Virus record (IMG/VR): IMGVR_UViG_3300030333_003568 | Location: 1-54,445 of that record | DNA from: a virus | Length of the DNA stretch: 54,445 bases | Reading direction: 5' to 3' (one strand) | In this document: one piece after another, positions 26,911 through 32,500 of the stretch | Position numbering within the stretch: position 1 is the first letter of the stretch | Layout of the letters: each line of letters starts with the position of its first letter | Notes under the pieces: model-generated | Told to the model about the DNA's origin: nothing | The model's database searches: none | Seen by the model: the letters and a program-made list of their open reading frames with translations, nothing else | Made by a program: the position numbers and the translations under genes

Positions 26911-27141
26911 GTTATAAGTTAACTACTTCTGTTTTAATGTACTACAGTTAATTAATGTAATTTATATATGTATTATTATTTATCCCCGCCCTCACCTCCT
27001 TGAAATTAGATATATTGTCAAGTTATTTCCTAGAATAATTTTTCCAAAAAAATAGGCTCAAAATGCAGCGGACACTATACTTACACCCCATACCCTTAAA
27101 ATGGAATTAACTATTTTTTGTTTTAAGTTAGGAGTCATTTC
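26911..27141. promoter_or_regulatory. Divergent control region between late and early blocks
   Basis: This 231-nt gap contains no ORF and separates leftward from rightward genes, so promoters for both should lie here. Visible features are a repeated TTAATGTA (26934-26941 and 26952-26959, 18 bp apart), an AT-rich stretch TTTATATATGTATTATTATT (26961-26980), an isolated GC-rich patch CCCCGCCCTCACC (26984-26996), TTGTCA at 27015-27020 with TAATTT 16 bp downstream, and TATACT at 27076-27081. No clean -35/-10 pair stands out. Host-type, virion-RNAP or regulated promoters cannot be separated by eye. Confidence 0.5.
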
Positions 27142-27354
27142 ATGACACATTTTACTTTACATGGCAAAGTCAATCAGTTGATTACTCTAAAGAGTGGCGA
27201 GCAGAAGACCGTTCAAATGGACGCTGAGTTCATTATTGAGGTCGATCTCAAAACGGGCAAAGCTTGGTACCGCGGAGTTAACAAAACTCCATTCGGTAAA
27301 GAGGGCAAATGTCCACAAGCCATTCTTGAGGTTCTCAAGGCAGAGGAAGCGTAA
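27142..27354 (+). CDS. First early gene, unknown function, atypical codon use
   Basis: The 70-residue protein (MTHFTLHGKVNQLITLKSGE...LEVLKAEEA) has beta-rich then mixed sequence and no recognised family. It is first after the divergent region, with AGGAG ahead of its ATG. Its G+C is about 44% by count (94 of 213), against roughly 30% around it, and it uses GTC, GAG, CTC and CGC codons its neighbours avoid. A perfect GNRA-loop terminator overlaps its stop codon. It is probably made fast and in quantity right after infection, or has been recently acquired. Confidence 0.75.
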   Translation: MTHFTLHGKVNQLITLKSGEQKTVQMDAEFIIEVDLKTGKAWYRGVNKTPFGKEGKCPQAILEVLKAEEA

Positions 27355-27366
27355 GCTTCCTTTTTT
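27345..27366 (+). terminator. Rho-independent terminator of first early gene
   Basis: GGAAGC (27345-27350), tetraloop GTAA (GNRA type, made of the stop codon and the base before it), and GCTTCC (27355-27360) are followed by six T (27361-27366). This is a textbook terminator that makes the first early gene a monocistronic unit. Confidence 0.85.
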
Positions 27367-27373
27367 GAGTTAA

Positions 27374-27440
27374 TCATATAGGCTTTCACATACCCAGGTT
27401 GCTAGACCCTGAGAAAACTAGCAAAGATTTTATTATATGA
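27374..27440 (+). ncRNA. Candidate structured RNA element after first early gene
   Basis: TCATATA (27374-27380) pairs with TATATGA (27434-27440), enclosing the 7-bp hairpin TTGCTAG/CTAGCAA (27399-27405/27418-27424). An alternative longer fold pairs AGGCT (27380-27384) with AGCCT (27466-27470). The second strand includes the repeated TTTATTATA box, so the box could be hidden or exposed by folding. Nothing coding is visible in 27367-27529. Confidence 0.4.
27399..27437 (+). repeat. Hairpin-CAAAG box repeat, copy 1
   Basis: The hairpin TTGCTAG/CTAGCAA with loop ACCCTGAGAAAA is followed by CAAAG, two bases, and TTTATTATA (27429-27437). It shares the 16-nt pattern CAAAGNNTTTATTATA with two further copies and similar loop bases (ACC, AGAAAA) with copy 3. 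Confidence 0.7.
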
Positions 27441-27444
27441 GGGC

Positions 27445-27488
27445 AAGTGTTTTACCATTTTCACTTAGCCTTCAAAGTATTTATTATA
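27445..27488 (+). repeat. Hairpin-CAAAG box repeat, copy 2
   Basis: The hairpin AAGTG (27445-27449)/CACTT (27462-27466) with an ACC-containing loop is followed by AGCCTTCAAAG and TTTATTATA (27480-27488). It lies 42 nt upstream of the start of the next gene (40 residues). Confidence 0.65.
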
Positions 27489-27529
27489 CACACTTTTCAA
27501 ATAACATGGGTAATAACTAGGGAGGTTAT

Positions 27530-27652
27530 ATGAGCATTAATTTTGCACCCAAAGAAAAGCTATGGTTTGTACTACTAGATGGTACAAATACTGTATTGTT
27601 TTATTCAATACACAAGGCTCAATGTCTTGCGTATATGGAAAAGCGATTATAG
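27530..27652 (+). CDS. Micro-protein, unknown function
   Basis: This 40-residue frame begins MSINFAPKEKLWFVLLDGTN, ends AYMEKRL, and is preceded by an excellent GGGAGG ribosome site (27520-27525). The pattern of a single compact beta/alpha unit (LWFVLLDGTNTVLFYSIHKA) reads as protein and not noise. No family is recognised. It lies between copies 2 and 3 of the hairpin-box repeat, so it probably has its own mRNA. Confidence 0.65.
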   Translation: MSINFAPKEKLWFVLLDGTNTVLFYSIHKAQCLAYMEKRL

Positions 27653-27668
27653 TTTTTCTCGTTGGTTA

Positions 27669-27707
27669 GAGGCTACCAGAAAACAAAGCCTCAAAGAATT
27701 TATTATA
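27669..27707 (+). repeat. Hairpin-CAAAG box repeat, copy 3
   Basis: The hairpin GAGGCT (27669-27674)/AGCCTC (27687-27692), with loop ACCAGAAAACAA, is followed directly by AAAG, two bases and TTTATTATA (27699-27707). The stem bases differ from copy 1 but still pair, while loop and box are kept. The ribosome site AAAGGA of the next gene begins two bases after the box. Confidence 0.7.
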
Positions 27708-27721
27708 TAAAGGAACTAATA

Positions 27722-27886
27722 ATGGAATGTAATTTACATGAAAGAATAGAGGCAGCTATTGATCTTATTGAAGCATGGAGATTAAATGATTGTGATGATG
27801 AGTTTATTAGGTATGCTACAATTAATTGTTGCCCTCATCCTATACAACAAGAAGTTATATTAAACTTGTTGGAGCAGGGGTGGTAG
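27722..27886 (+). CDS. Small early protein, Cys-bearing
   Basis: I place the start at ATG 27722 (54 residues, MECNLHERIEAAIDLIEAWR), eight bases after AAAGGA, and not at the TTG 20 codons upstream, which falls in the hairpin-box repeat. The protein is helical and acidic with Cys at positions 3, 24, 36 and 37 (NDCDDEF, INCCPHP). A metal site is possible but no known finger is recognised. It is typical of phage host-takeover micro-proteins. Confidence 0.65.
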   Translation: MECNLHERIEAAIDLIEAWRLNDCDDEFIRYATINCCPHPIQQEVILNLLEQGW

Positions 27887-27907
27887 AAATACTATCCCTG
27901 TTATTAA

Positions 27908-28046
27908 TTTATTATATAGGCAAGGTCGCTATCACTAGTCAATCTTGAACTTGAAGCCTTCAAGACCTAATGTATGATATAACTAATCGCGGCTATGAAC
28001 TGAACAGAAATGCCGAATTACTCTGGTTAGGAATGTCTTGCCTATA
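27908..28046 (+). ncRNA. Candidate multi-branched structured RNA
   Basis: A TTTATTATA box (27908-27916) runs into a perfect 10-bp closing helix, TATAGGCAAG (27915-27924) with CTTGCCTATA (28037-28046). Inside are TCTTGAA/TTCAAGA (27943-27949/27959-27965), CCTAA/TTAGG (27966-27970/28027-28031) and CGGC/GCCG (27990-27993/28012-28015). No ORF fills 27887-28077. A hairpin CAGGG/CCCTG (27875-27879/27896-27900) precedes it, at the end of the upstream gene. It has the look of a discrete folded RNA or a 5' leader. Confidence 0.5.
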
Positions 28047-28077
28047 AACATTTAACAATTAACAATAGGGAGTTAAT

Positions 28078-28281
28078 ATGAGCAATTGTAAAGAACCATT
28101 ACATAATCATCACGATGGATGTCCATCTTGTTTTTATTCTTTAAATGCTGAAAGTATAATTTGGGAAGAATCAGAAAGAAAATACTCAGGTAAACCTGTA
28201 GGCGTATTTAATGCTATAAGAAAATACCAGATGGAATCTCCAATATTCAGACTGTTTGTTAAGCTTGGATTGAGAAAGTAA
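28078..28281 (+). CDS. Small protein with possible zinc site
   Basis: The 67-residue protein begins MSNCKEPLHNHHDGCPSCFY. C4, H9/H11/H12, C15 and C18 are spaced like a small zinc-binding knot. The remainder is helical and basic toward the end (FRLFVKLGLRK). A GGGAG ribosome site precedes the ATG. It is flanked on both sides by structured non-coding segments, so it is a short island in an RNA-rich region. Function is unknown; binding to a host protein or nucleic acid is possible. Confidence 0.65.
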   Translation: MSNCKEPLHNHHDGCPSCFYSLNAESIIWEESERKYSGKPVGVFNAIRKYQMESPIFRLFVKLGLRK

Positions 28282-28295
28282 TAATGGCAGGGCTA

Positions 28296-28332
28296 GAGGG
28301 AAGCCTTTAATTCCCTCAAAGATTTAAAATGA
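28296..28332 (+). repeat. Hairpin-CAAAG element, diverged copy 4
   Basis: GAGGGAA (28296-28302)/TTCCCTC (28311-28317) is a perfect 7-bp hairpin. It is followed, overlapping by one base, by CAAAG (28317-28321) and then ATTTAAAATGATG in place of TTTATTATA. It sits between a stop codon and the large structured segment, in the same relative place as the other copies. Confidence 0.5.
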
Positions 28333-28915
28333 TGTGGCTAATAGTAATATCCGTACAAATATTAATATTGGCTTAAATGCAAATCCTATGAACAACTCAT
28401 TCTACTAGGGCGTGAGCATAGGGCAGTGAATCAGTTCTTTAAGGGCTGAAGTATTCGACCTAAATATTGGCAATACTATCGTAAAGATTGAGCTGTAAGT
28501 ATGAGACTACAACTAAGGAAAGTTCTAGTGTTGTTGTGCAATAGTGAAGGATTGTTAACCTTCTAGTTCTATAAATAGATGAGACTAATAGCGTAAAGAA
28601 TAGGCAACTGTTCAATGTTATAATGTTAATGTGATTAATACTCATGAGACATAAGTCGTAGTATAGTAATATCAGATTCTAGCACAATGTTGCTCGAAAG
28701 AGCAAAACAAAATAACCGAGTATTGTTAGGTAATGGGTTAAAACTCCCTGTCTAAATCTAACTTGCAGCATCATTAATTTTGGGGCTAAATACGCGCCAA
28801 ATGTAAGTGCGGAAACCGATTGTGAGCTTACATAGATTGCAAGGATCGCAACCTGTAATATTAGTTTGATCAACTATATTAGGATGGTGTTATGAGCACC
28901 ATCTGCAATCAAACT
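28320..28915 (+). ncRNA. Candidate large structured non-coding RNA, about 600 nt
   Basis: No credible ORF fills the 660 nt between 28281 and 28942. Reading the plus strand gives a chain of helices: CCTATG/CATAGG (28385-28390/28417-28422) enclosing CTCA/TGAG; TCAGTTC/GGGCTGA (28431-28449); AGTATT/AATACT (28450-28477); GAAGG/CCTTC (28546-28563); TTGCTC-GAAA-GAGCAA (28690-28705); GTTAG/CTAAC enclosing GGG/CCC (28725-28762); ATGTAAG/CTTACAT enclosing CGG-AAA-CCG (28801-28833); and GTTTGAT/ATCAAAC around GATGGTG/CACCATC (28864-28914), ending in TTTTAT. GOLLD, ROOL or a new class are options; I cannot assign one. Confidence 0.5.
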
Positions 28916-28941
28916 TTTATAAAATAATAAAGGAGTTAATA

Positions 28942-29226
28942 GTGAACGAAGATAAAAAGAAAGCAATAGCTTTAAGAATAGCTGTTCTTATTTCATACGT
29001 TATAAAAATGATAAGTGATAAAAAAGTAACTGGTAAAGACACTTCACAAGATGAAAAGATTGTTCCAGAACTATTAAGTAAATTAGTTGGTGAAGTATTT
29101 AGTTATGATAAAGAAGGATTTATGATGGTTCAAGAAGCTACAGAAAAACTTATAGAAGAAGCTGAAAAAGATATGATTAAGAAAGGAATACCTACAACTG
29201 ATGATAAACAAACTGCTCAAGCATAA
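28942..29226 (+). CDS. Early protein, unknown function
   Basis: The GTG start at 28942 lies seven bases after AGGAG. The 94-residue product (first codon read as Met, NEDKKKAIALRIAVLISYVI...) is helical and ends in DDKQTAQA. No family is recognised. It follows the large structured segment directly, so its mRNA may carry or be cut from that RNA. Its stop is 12 nt from the next gene, with which it likely forms an operon. Confidence 0.65.
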   Translation: MNEDKKKAIALRIAVLISYVIKMISDKKVTGKDTSQDEKIVPELLSKLVGEVFSYDKEGFMMVQEATEKLIEEAEKDMIKKGIPTTDDKQTAQA

Positions 29227-29238
29227 TAGGGAGTAAAT

Positions 29239-29664
29239 ATGTTTACAAGAGTAAAGCTATCAAATGGCTTAACTGTAGCCAATTTTTCATCACCACATTC
29301 ATTTAAATTTACAACAGGTGAAATATTGGAAAAGTGTAGTCCTAATTGGTCAAGGGAAATGTCTCTTGATATAAAAGAATCTGAAAAGCAAATGGTTCTT
29401 AAAGATGGAACTAAAAGTTGGACAGATGTTTTATTAACAATAAGCATACCAAAAAATGTTTTATACAATTTAGCTCCAATAGTAGAGCTTGAATCAATAG
29501 ATATAGTAATTGTTCCACTTATGGTATTAAGAGCAATTCAATCTCTTGATGAGGATACATGGGAGCAAGAGAATTTGAAAAAGATACTGCTTTCAAAATG
29601 CAGAACTGTCAGAATAGCTGATAGGGTTACAAAAGAAATATATCCAGATAAATTCTGTATTTAA
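29239..29664 (+). CDS. Hypothetical early phage protein
   Basis: The 141-residue protein begins MFTRVKLSNGLTVANFSSPH and continues with mixed beta and helical pattern (KMVLKDGTKSW-like; SIDIVIVPLMVLRAIQSLDE). It is well formed, with GGGAG ahead of the ATG. I have the impression that related proteins occur in other marine phages but cannot name a function. It ends its transcription unit with a strong terminator 20 nt downstream. Confidence 0.65.
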   Translation: MFTRVKLSNGLTVANFSSPHSFKFTTGEILEKCSPNWSREMSLDIKESEKQMVLKDGTKSWTDVLLTISIPKNVLYNLAPIVELESIDIVIVPLMVLRAIQSLDEDTWEQENLKKILLSKCRTVRIADRVTKEIYPDKFCI

Positions 29665-29683
29665 TTCCGTACTCCCTAGTACA

Positions 29684-29735
29684 GGTGGTGATGATTGTTT
29701 ATAGACATGGTTTCATGATTCACCACCATTTTTTT
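29684..29735 (+). terminator. Rho-independent terminator
   Basis: GGTGGTGA (29684-29691) pairs perfectly with TCACCACC (29720-29727), with a further CATG/CATG hairpin inside, followed by A and seven T (29729-29735). It separates the 28.9-29.7 kb unit from the next one. Confidence 0.8.
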
Positions 29736-29740
29736 ATTTA

Positions 29741-29803
29741 GAGAAGTTTAGCATCCATTAGTACTTGTGGGATTGCACATAAAGGTCAGCCCTTTATCTT
29801 CTC
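29741..29803 (+). ncRNA. Compact three-way-junction RNA candidate
   Basis: GAGAAG (29741-29746) pairs with CTTCTC (29798-29803). Between them lie an ATCC/GGAT hairpin (29753-29756/29770-29773) and a perfect ATAAAGG/CCTTTAT hairpin (29779-29785/29791-29797) that stacks directly on the closing stem. It starts just after the terminator T-run TTTATTTA and ends before the ribosome site AAAGGGG of the next gene. It may be a 5' leader structure or a small RNA. Confidence 0.45.
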
Positions 29804-29827
29804 TATAAAATTTAAAGGGGAAATATT

Positions 29828-30016
29828 ATGTTTGAAGGAAATATAACTAAAACAATTTATTATAATGAAGATTTACTTAAAAATTTAAAAAAATTAAAAG
29901 CTTTTCTTAAAAAAGTTAAGCCACAAGATTATTATGTTAGAGGATTTGAAGATTCTAGGATAATAATGATTGAAGTTGTTGAAATAATAATAAAAAAACT
30001 AGAGGAGGAAAAATAA
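29828..30016 (+). CDS. Small hypothetical early protein
   Basis: This is a 62-residue basic, helical protein (MFEGNITKTIYYNEDLLKNL...IIIKKLEEEK). The ribosome site is AAAGGGG, 10 nt before the ATG. No family is recognised. It begins a run of tightly packed micro-genes (29.8-31.7 kb) with overlapping or touching ends, consistent with one polycistronic message. Confidence 0.55.
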   Translation: MFEGNITKTIYYNEDLLKNLKKLKAFLKKVKPQDYYVRGFEDSRIIMIEVVEIIIKKLEEEK

Positions 30017-30017
30017 T

Positions 30018-30179
30018 ATGCTAAAAGGTATATTAATATTTATTGTTATGTTAATACATATAATGTTTGGATTCTTTTTAATGAAAATATGGGAAGACAG
30101 ACATATTTGGAAAAATGATAAATCTAATGAATTAATGAGCAAAGTAGATGATTATATAAGCTCAGAATCTTGGAAATAA
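30018..30179 (+). CDS. Small early membrane protein
   Basis: This 53-residue frame begins MLKGILIFIVMLIHIMFGFF, a single strong membrane helix, followed by a charged tail (EDRHIWKNDKSNELMSKVDD). GAGGAGG lies at the end of the previous gene as its ribosome site. It is likely inserted in the inner membrane with a cytoplasmic tail. Superinfection exclusion or a host-membrane effect is possible; nothing more can be said. Confidence 0.65.
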   Translation: MLKGILIFIVMLIHIMFGFFLMKIWEDRHIWKNDKSNELMSKVDDYISSESWK

Positions 30180-30180
30180 T

Positions 30181-30363
30181 ATGTTAAATAAAGTAACTAA
30201 AAAACAAATTAACGATGCTTTTGAATATTTTATGGACACTGGAAGATTAGAAGAAGTTAATTCAGACGACAGGTATTATATTAAAGTATTATTAAAATCA
30301 ATAGCAAATGAACAAAATGTAAAATTAATATTTGGAGAAGAAGATGAGCAATCTAAATCTTAA
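30181..30363 (+). CDS. Small hypothetical early protein
   Basis: The 60-residue protein (MLNKVTKKQINDAFEYFMDT...EEDEQSKS) is helical and acidic at the end. It begins one base after the upstream stop and overlaps the next gene by 20 nt, so expression is coupled. The family is unknown. Confidence 0.55.
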   Translation: MLNKVTKKQINDAFEYFMDTGRLEEVNSDDRYYIKVLLKSIANEQNVKLIFGEEDEQSKS

Positions 30364-30571
30364 AAAGAAAGACGATGTGTTTATTAAATTAACAAAATGT
30401 TTAGATAAATGTAATTCAGTTCGTAATCTTAGCAACTGGGAAGACAAAGCTCTTAATGATGGTTGGATAATGGCATTAAAATGGGTATTAGGGTACGATG
30501 AATTAAATAATTCTGAAGAATTATATCTTGACAACTTAGATGATAATGAAATAGATATGAATAAATTATAA
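30344..30571 (+). CDS. Small hypothetical early protein
   Basis: I use ATG 30344 (75 residues, MSNLNLKKKDDVFIKLTKCL), which has GGAG just ahead; the frame also has a TTG four codons earlier. A helical, acidic C-terminus (ELYLDNLDDNEIDMNKL) and WEDKALNDGWIMALKWVLGY give it a compact folded look. No family is recognised. Confidence 0.55.
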   Translation: MSNLNLKKKDDVFIKLTKCLDKCNSVRNLSNWEDKALNDGWIMALKWVLGYDELNNSEELYLDNLDDNEIDMNKL

Positions 30572-30583
30572 AAAGGAATAAAA

Positions 30584-30760
30584 ATGAAACCAATAAAAGA
30601 AAAAAAAGAAGTATCTAGATATAGATTACAATCTGTTAATATAAAAGAGATTATTAATAAATATCCAGATAAAGTAGTAGATGTTTATAATGAAGGAAAA
30701 CACGCTGTTTTACAATTATCAAACATGAAAATAAAATTCTTAAATAAAAGGAGTAATTAA
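30584..30760 (+). CDS. Micro-protein, unknown function
   Basis: This 58-residue frame (MKPIKEKKEVSRYRLQSVNI...FLNKRSN) is preceded by AAAAGGA and followed one base later by the next ATG, whose ribosome site (AAAAGGAG) lies inside this gene. It is basic, helix then strand. It fills what would otherwise be a gap in a dense operon, which supports it as real. Confidence 0.6.
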   Translation: MKPIKEKKEVSRYRLQSVNIKEIINKYPDKVVDVYNEGKHAVLQLSNMKIKFLNKRSN

Positions 30761-30761
30761 T

Positions 30762-31364
30762 ATGGGATTCGATTTAACTGGTTTAAACCCAAATAATCCA
30801 AATAACGCTGTACAGCCTTCAATAGATTGGAGTTCAAATCCAACACAAGAAGAAACAAATAAATATTTTGAAAAGATGGATAAATATCATACTGAAGTTC
30901 CAGGTAATTACTTTAGAAACAATGTATGGTATTGGAGACCGTTATGGGATTTTGTTTGTTCAACTTGTTATGATATATTAACAGAAAAAGATATGGAAGG
31001 TGGAAGCTTCAATGATGGACATGAAATATCTAAAACAAAAGCAATAAGAATAGCAAACAGATTAAAAAAGATGGATAAATTAGGCACTTTAGACAAATCA
31101 GAAGATACATATAAAAAGCAAAAAATTCATTGTGATAAGCATAATAAAAAAATAGAAAAGAAAATGAATAATCTTAAAAAAGAAGTTGTAGAATTAACAA
31201 AAGATAAAAATATAGCACCAAAGGATTATCCAAGACTTTATAAAAAAGAATGGGATAGATTGTACAATCAAAAAAAATGGACTTCTTCTTATCCATTTGA
31301 TGCTGAAAATGTAAGAGCTTTTATAATTTTCTGTGAAAATAGCGGAGGGTTTGTAATATGCTAG
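30762..31364 (+). CDS. Conserved-type phage protein of unknown function
   Basis: The 200-residue protein contains PGNYFRNNVWYWRPLWDFVC followed by a GGSFNDGHEISKTKAIRIAN region, a pattern I associate with a family widespread in marine and cyanobacterial phages but without assigned function. C68/C71 (VCSTCYD) and C124 with H123/H127 (KIHCDKHNKK) might bind metal. The C-terminal part (WDRLYNQKKW, AFIIFCENSGGF) is well structured. It overlaps the next gene by 7 nt. Confidence 0.6.
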   Translation: MGFDLTGLNPNNPNNAVQPSIDWSSNPTQEETNKYFEKMDKYHTEVPGNYFRNNVWYWRPLWDFVCSTCYDILTEKDMEGGSFNDGHEISKTKAIRIANRLKKMDKLGTLDKSEDTYKKQKIHCDKHNKKIEKKMNNLKKEVVELTKDKNIAPKDYPRLYKKEWDRLYNQKKWTSSYPFDAENVRAFIIFCENSGGFVIC

Positions 31365-31672
31365 GAAAAAAATTAGAACACAGAGTAAAATCTTTGTTAG
31401 CTGAAGATAAAAAATATCAAAGATCTGATTTGGTTTTAATGTCTAGAATATGGTTTGATGATATAAATAGAATACATTATAATAATATAGACGATGTTTC
31501 AGCTGTTAGATTTCTTATGCTATTAAGAGATGGAGCTTTGACAAAATCAGAATCAGTTACTAGATGCAGAAGAAAACTTCAGCAAAAATATCCTGAATTA
31601 AGAGATGAAAAAGTTTATCAAGGTAGAAAGGATAAAGAAAAAGAAATGAGAGAAAGCTCTCAATATTATTAA
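31358..31672 (+). CDS. Hypothetical early protein
   Basis: The 104-residue, basic, helical protein (MLGKKLEHRVKSLLAEDKKY...) includes VRFLMLLRDGALTKSESVTR and CRRKLQQKYPELR, a helix-turn-helix-like spacing that could bind nucleic acid. No family is recognised. It ends just before a 13-bp terminator-like hairpin. Confidence 0.5.
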   Translation: MLGKKLEHRVKSLLAEDKKYQRSDLVLMSRIWFDDINRIHYNNIDDVSAVRFLMLLRDGALTKSESVTRCRRKLQQKYPELRDEKVYQGRKDKEKEMRESSQYY

Positions 31673-31679
31673 TTATATT

Positions 31680-31717
31680 GCCCCTAAGTTTAGATATTAT
31701 TAAATTTAGGGGCTTTT
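31680..31717 (+). terminator. Rho-independent terminator
   Basis: GCCCCTAAGTTTA (31680-31692) pairs with TAAATTTAGGGGC (31701-31713), including one G-T pair, and is followed by TTTT. It closes the micro-gene operon ahead of the recombination genes. The T-run is short, so partial read-through is likely. Confidence 0.7.
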
Positions 31718-31732
31718 CCAAAGGGAGATACA

Positions 31733-32473
31733 ATGAATTTAGAATCAATTTACGCTGGTTATTTAAATAAAAAACAAGATTTAAACAGAGAAAAATATAA
31801 AGGTTATGATGGATGGCACTCTGCTTCACAAGCTGGTTCGTGTTTTAAGAAATTAGCATTAAGAAGTGAAGGTGTTCCAGAACCTGCTATGGAAAATAGA
31901 GTTATGAGGCTACTTCGTCTTGGAACTATAGTACATGGTGATATAGAAAAATCAATAAAAGATTATATGGATGATCCAAATTCGGATTACAAAAATTCTA
32001 AATCTGTAATTCATACAGAAAAAAAAGTAGAAATACCAGAATTTAAAGTATTAGGTCATCTTGACATAGCAATACATAATACAGAATATAAGTTTGCCAA
32101 AATAATAGATGTAAAAACTTGTGGCAGCTATCCGTGGAAAATGAAATTTGGTAGAAAGCCAGACCCTAATGCTAATACAAATTATAATTTACAATTATCA
32201 ACATACGCATACGCATTTGCAGAAGAAAATAATATTTACTTAGACGATATTGAAATGTCTTTGTTTTGGTATAATAAAGATACAAGTGCTGTTAAAGAAA
32301 TGATTGTTTCTAATGATTGGATTGAACAAGCATTAGAATATTGGGAAGATTTAAGAGAATATACAGATGGAGTAAAATCAGAAGATTTAAAAGTCGGAAG
32401 TTATGGTGTTCCTATGCAAAATTGGGAATGTAGATATTGCTCTTATAAAGACATACACTGTAAGGGAATTTAA
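31733..32473 (+). CDS. Cas4/AddB-like Fe-S PD-(D/E)xK exonuclease
   Basis: The 246-residue nuclease has the RecB-family signature: H68 (GTIVHGD), D111 (LGHLDIAI), D126-x-K128 (IIDVKT) and Q154 (NLQLSTYAYAF). Four cysteines, C37 and the C-terminal C233, C236 and C243 (ECRYCSYKDIHC), match the 4Fe-4S lock of Cas4/AddB-type nucleases. It should resect DNA ends to make the single strands used by the next gene product. A strong AAAGGGAG site precedes it. Confidence 0.8.
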   Translation: MNLESIYAGYLNKKQDLNREKYKGYDGWHSASQAGSCFKKLALRSEGVPEPAMENRVMRLLRLGTIVHGDIEKSIKDYMDDPNSDYKNSKSVIHTEKKVEIPEFKVLGHLDIAIHNTEYKFAKIIDVKTCGSYPWKMKFGRKPDPNANTNYNLQLSTYAYAFAEENNIYLDDIEMSLFWYNKDTSAVKEMIVSNDWIEQALEYWEDLREYTDGVKSEDLKVGSYGVPMQNWECRYCSYKDIHCKGI

Positions 32474-32500
32474 AAACTTAATAATAGAAAGGAAGGTTGA

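Noticed and set aside
26980-27000. AGGAGGTGAGG on the minus strand as a ribosome site for an extra leader gene
   Set aside because: No start codon with a usable frame follows at proper distance on the minus strand.
28322-28380. 15-codon hydrophobic peptide MMWLIVISVQILILA inside the large structured segment
   Set aside because: There is no ribosome site before its ATG and it overlaps the predicted start of the RNA fold; too short to support.
28496-28670. Group I intron suspected from GAGACTA near later TAGT sequences
   Set aside because: Flanking genes are complete on both sides, and I could not pair the P, Q, R and S core elements.
28460-28873. Minus-strand frames of 61 and 64 codons
   Set aside because: They oppose the direction of the whole early block, lack ribosome sites and fall on the structured RNA candidate.
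27355-28941. tRNA or tmRNA genes among the cloverleaf-like folds
   Set aside because: No GTTC-type T loop, correct arm lengths or CCA-ready 3' end is present in any of the multi-branched elements.
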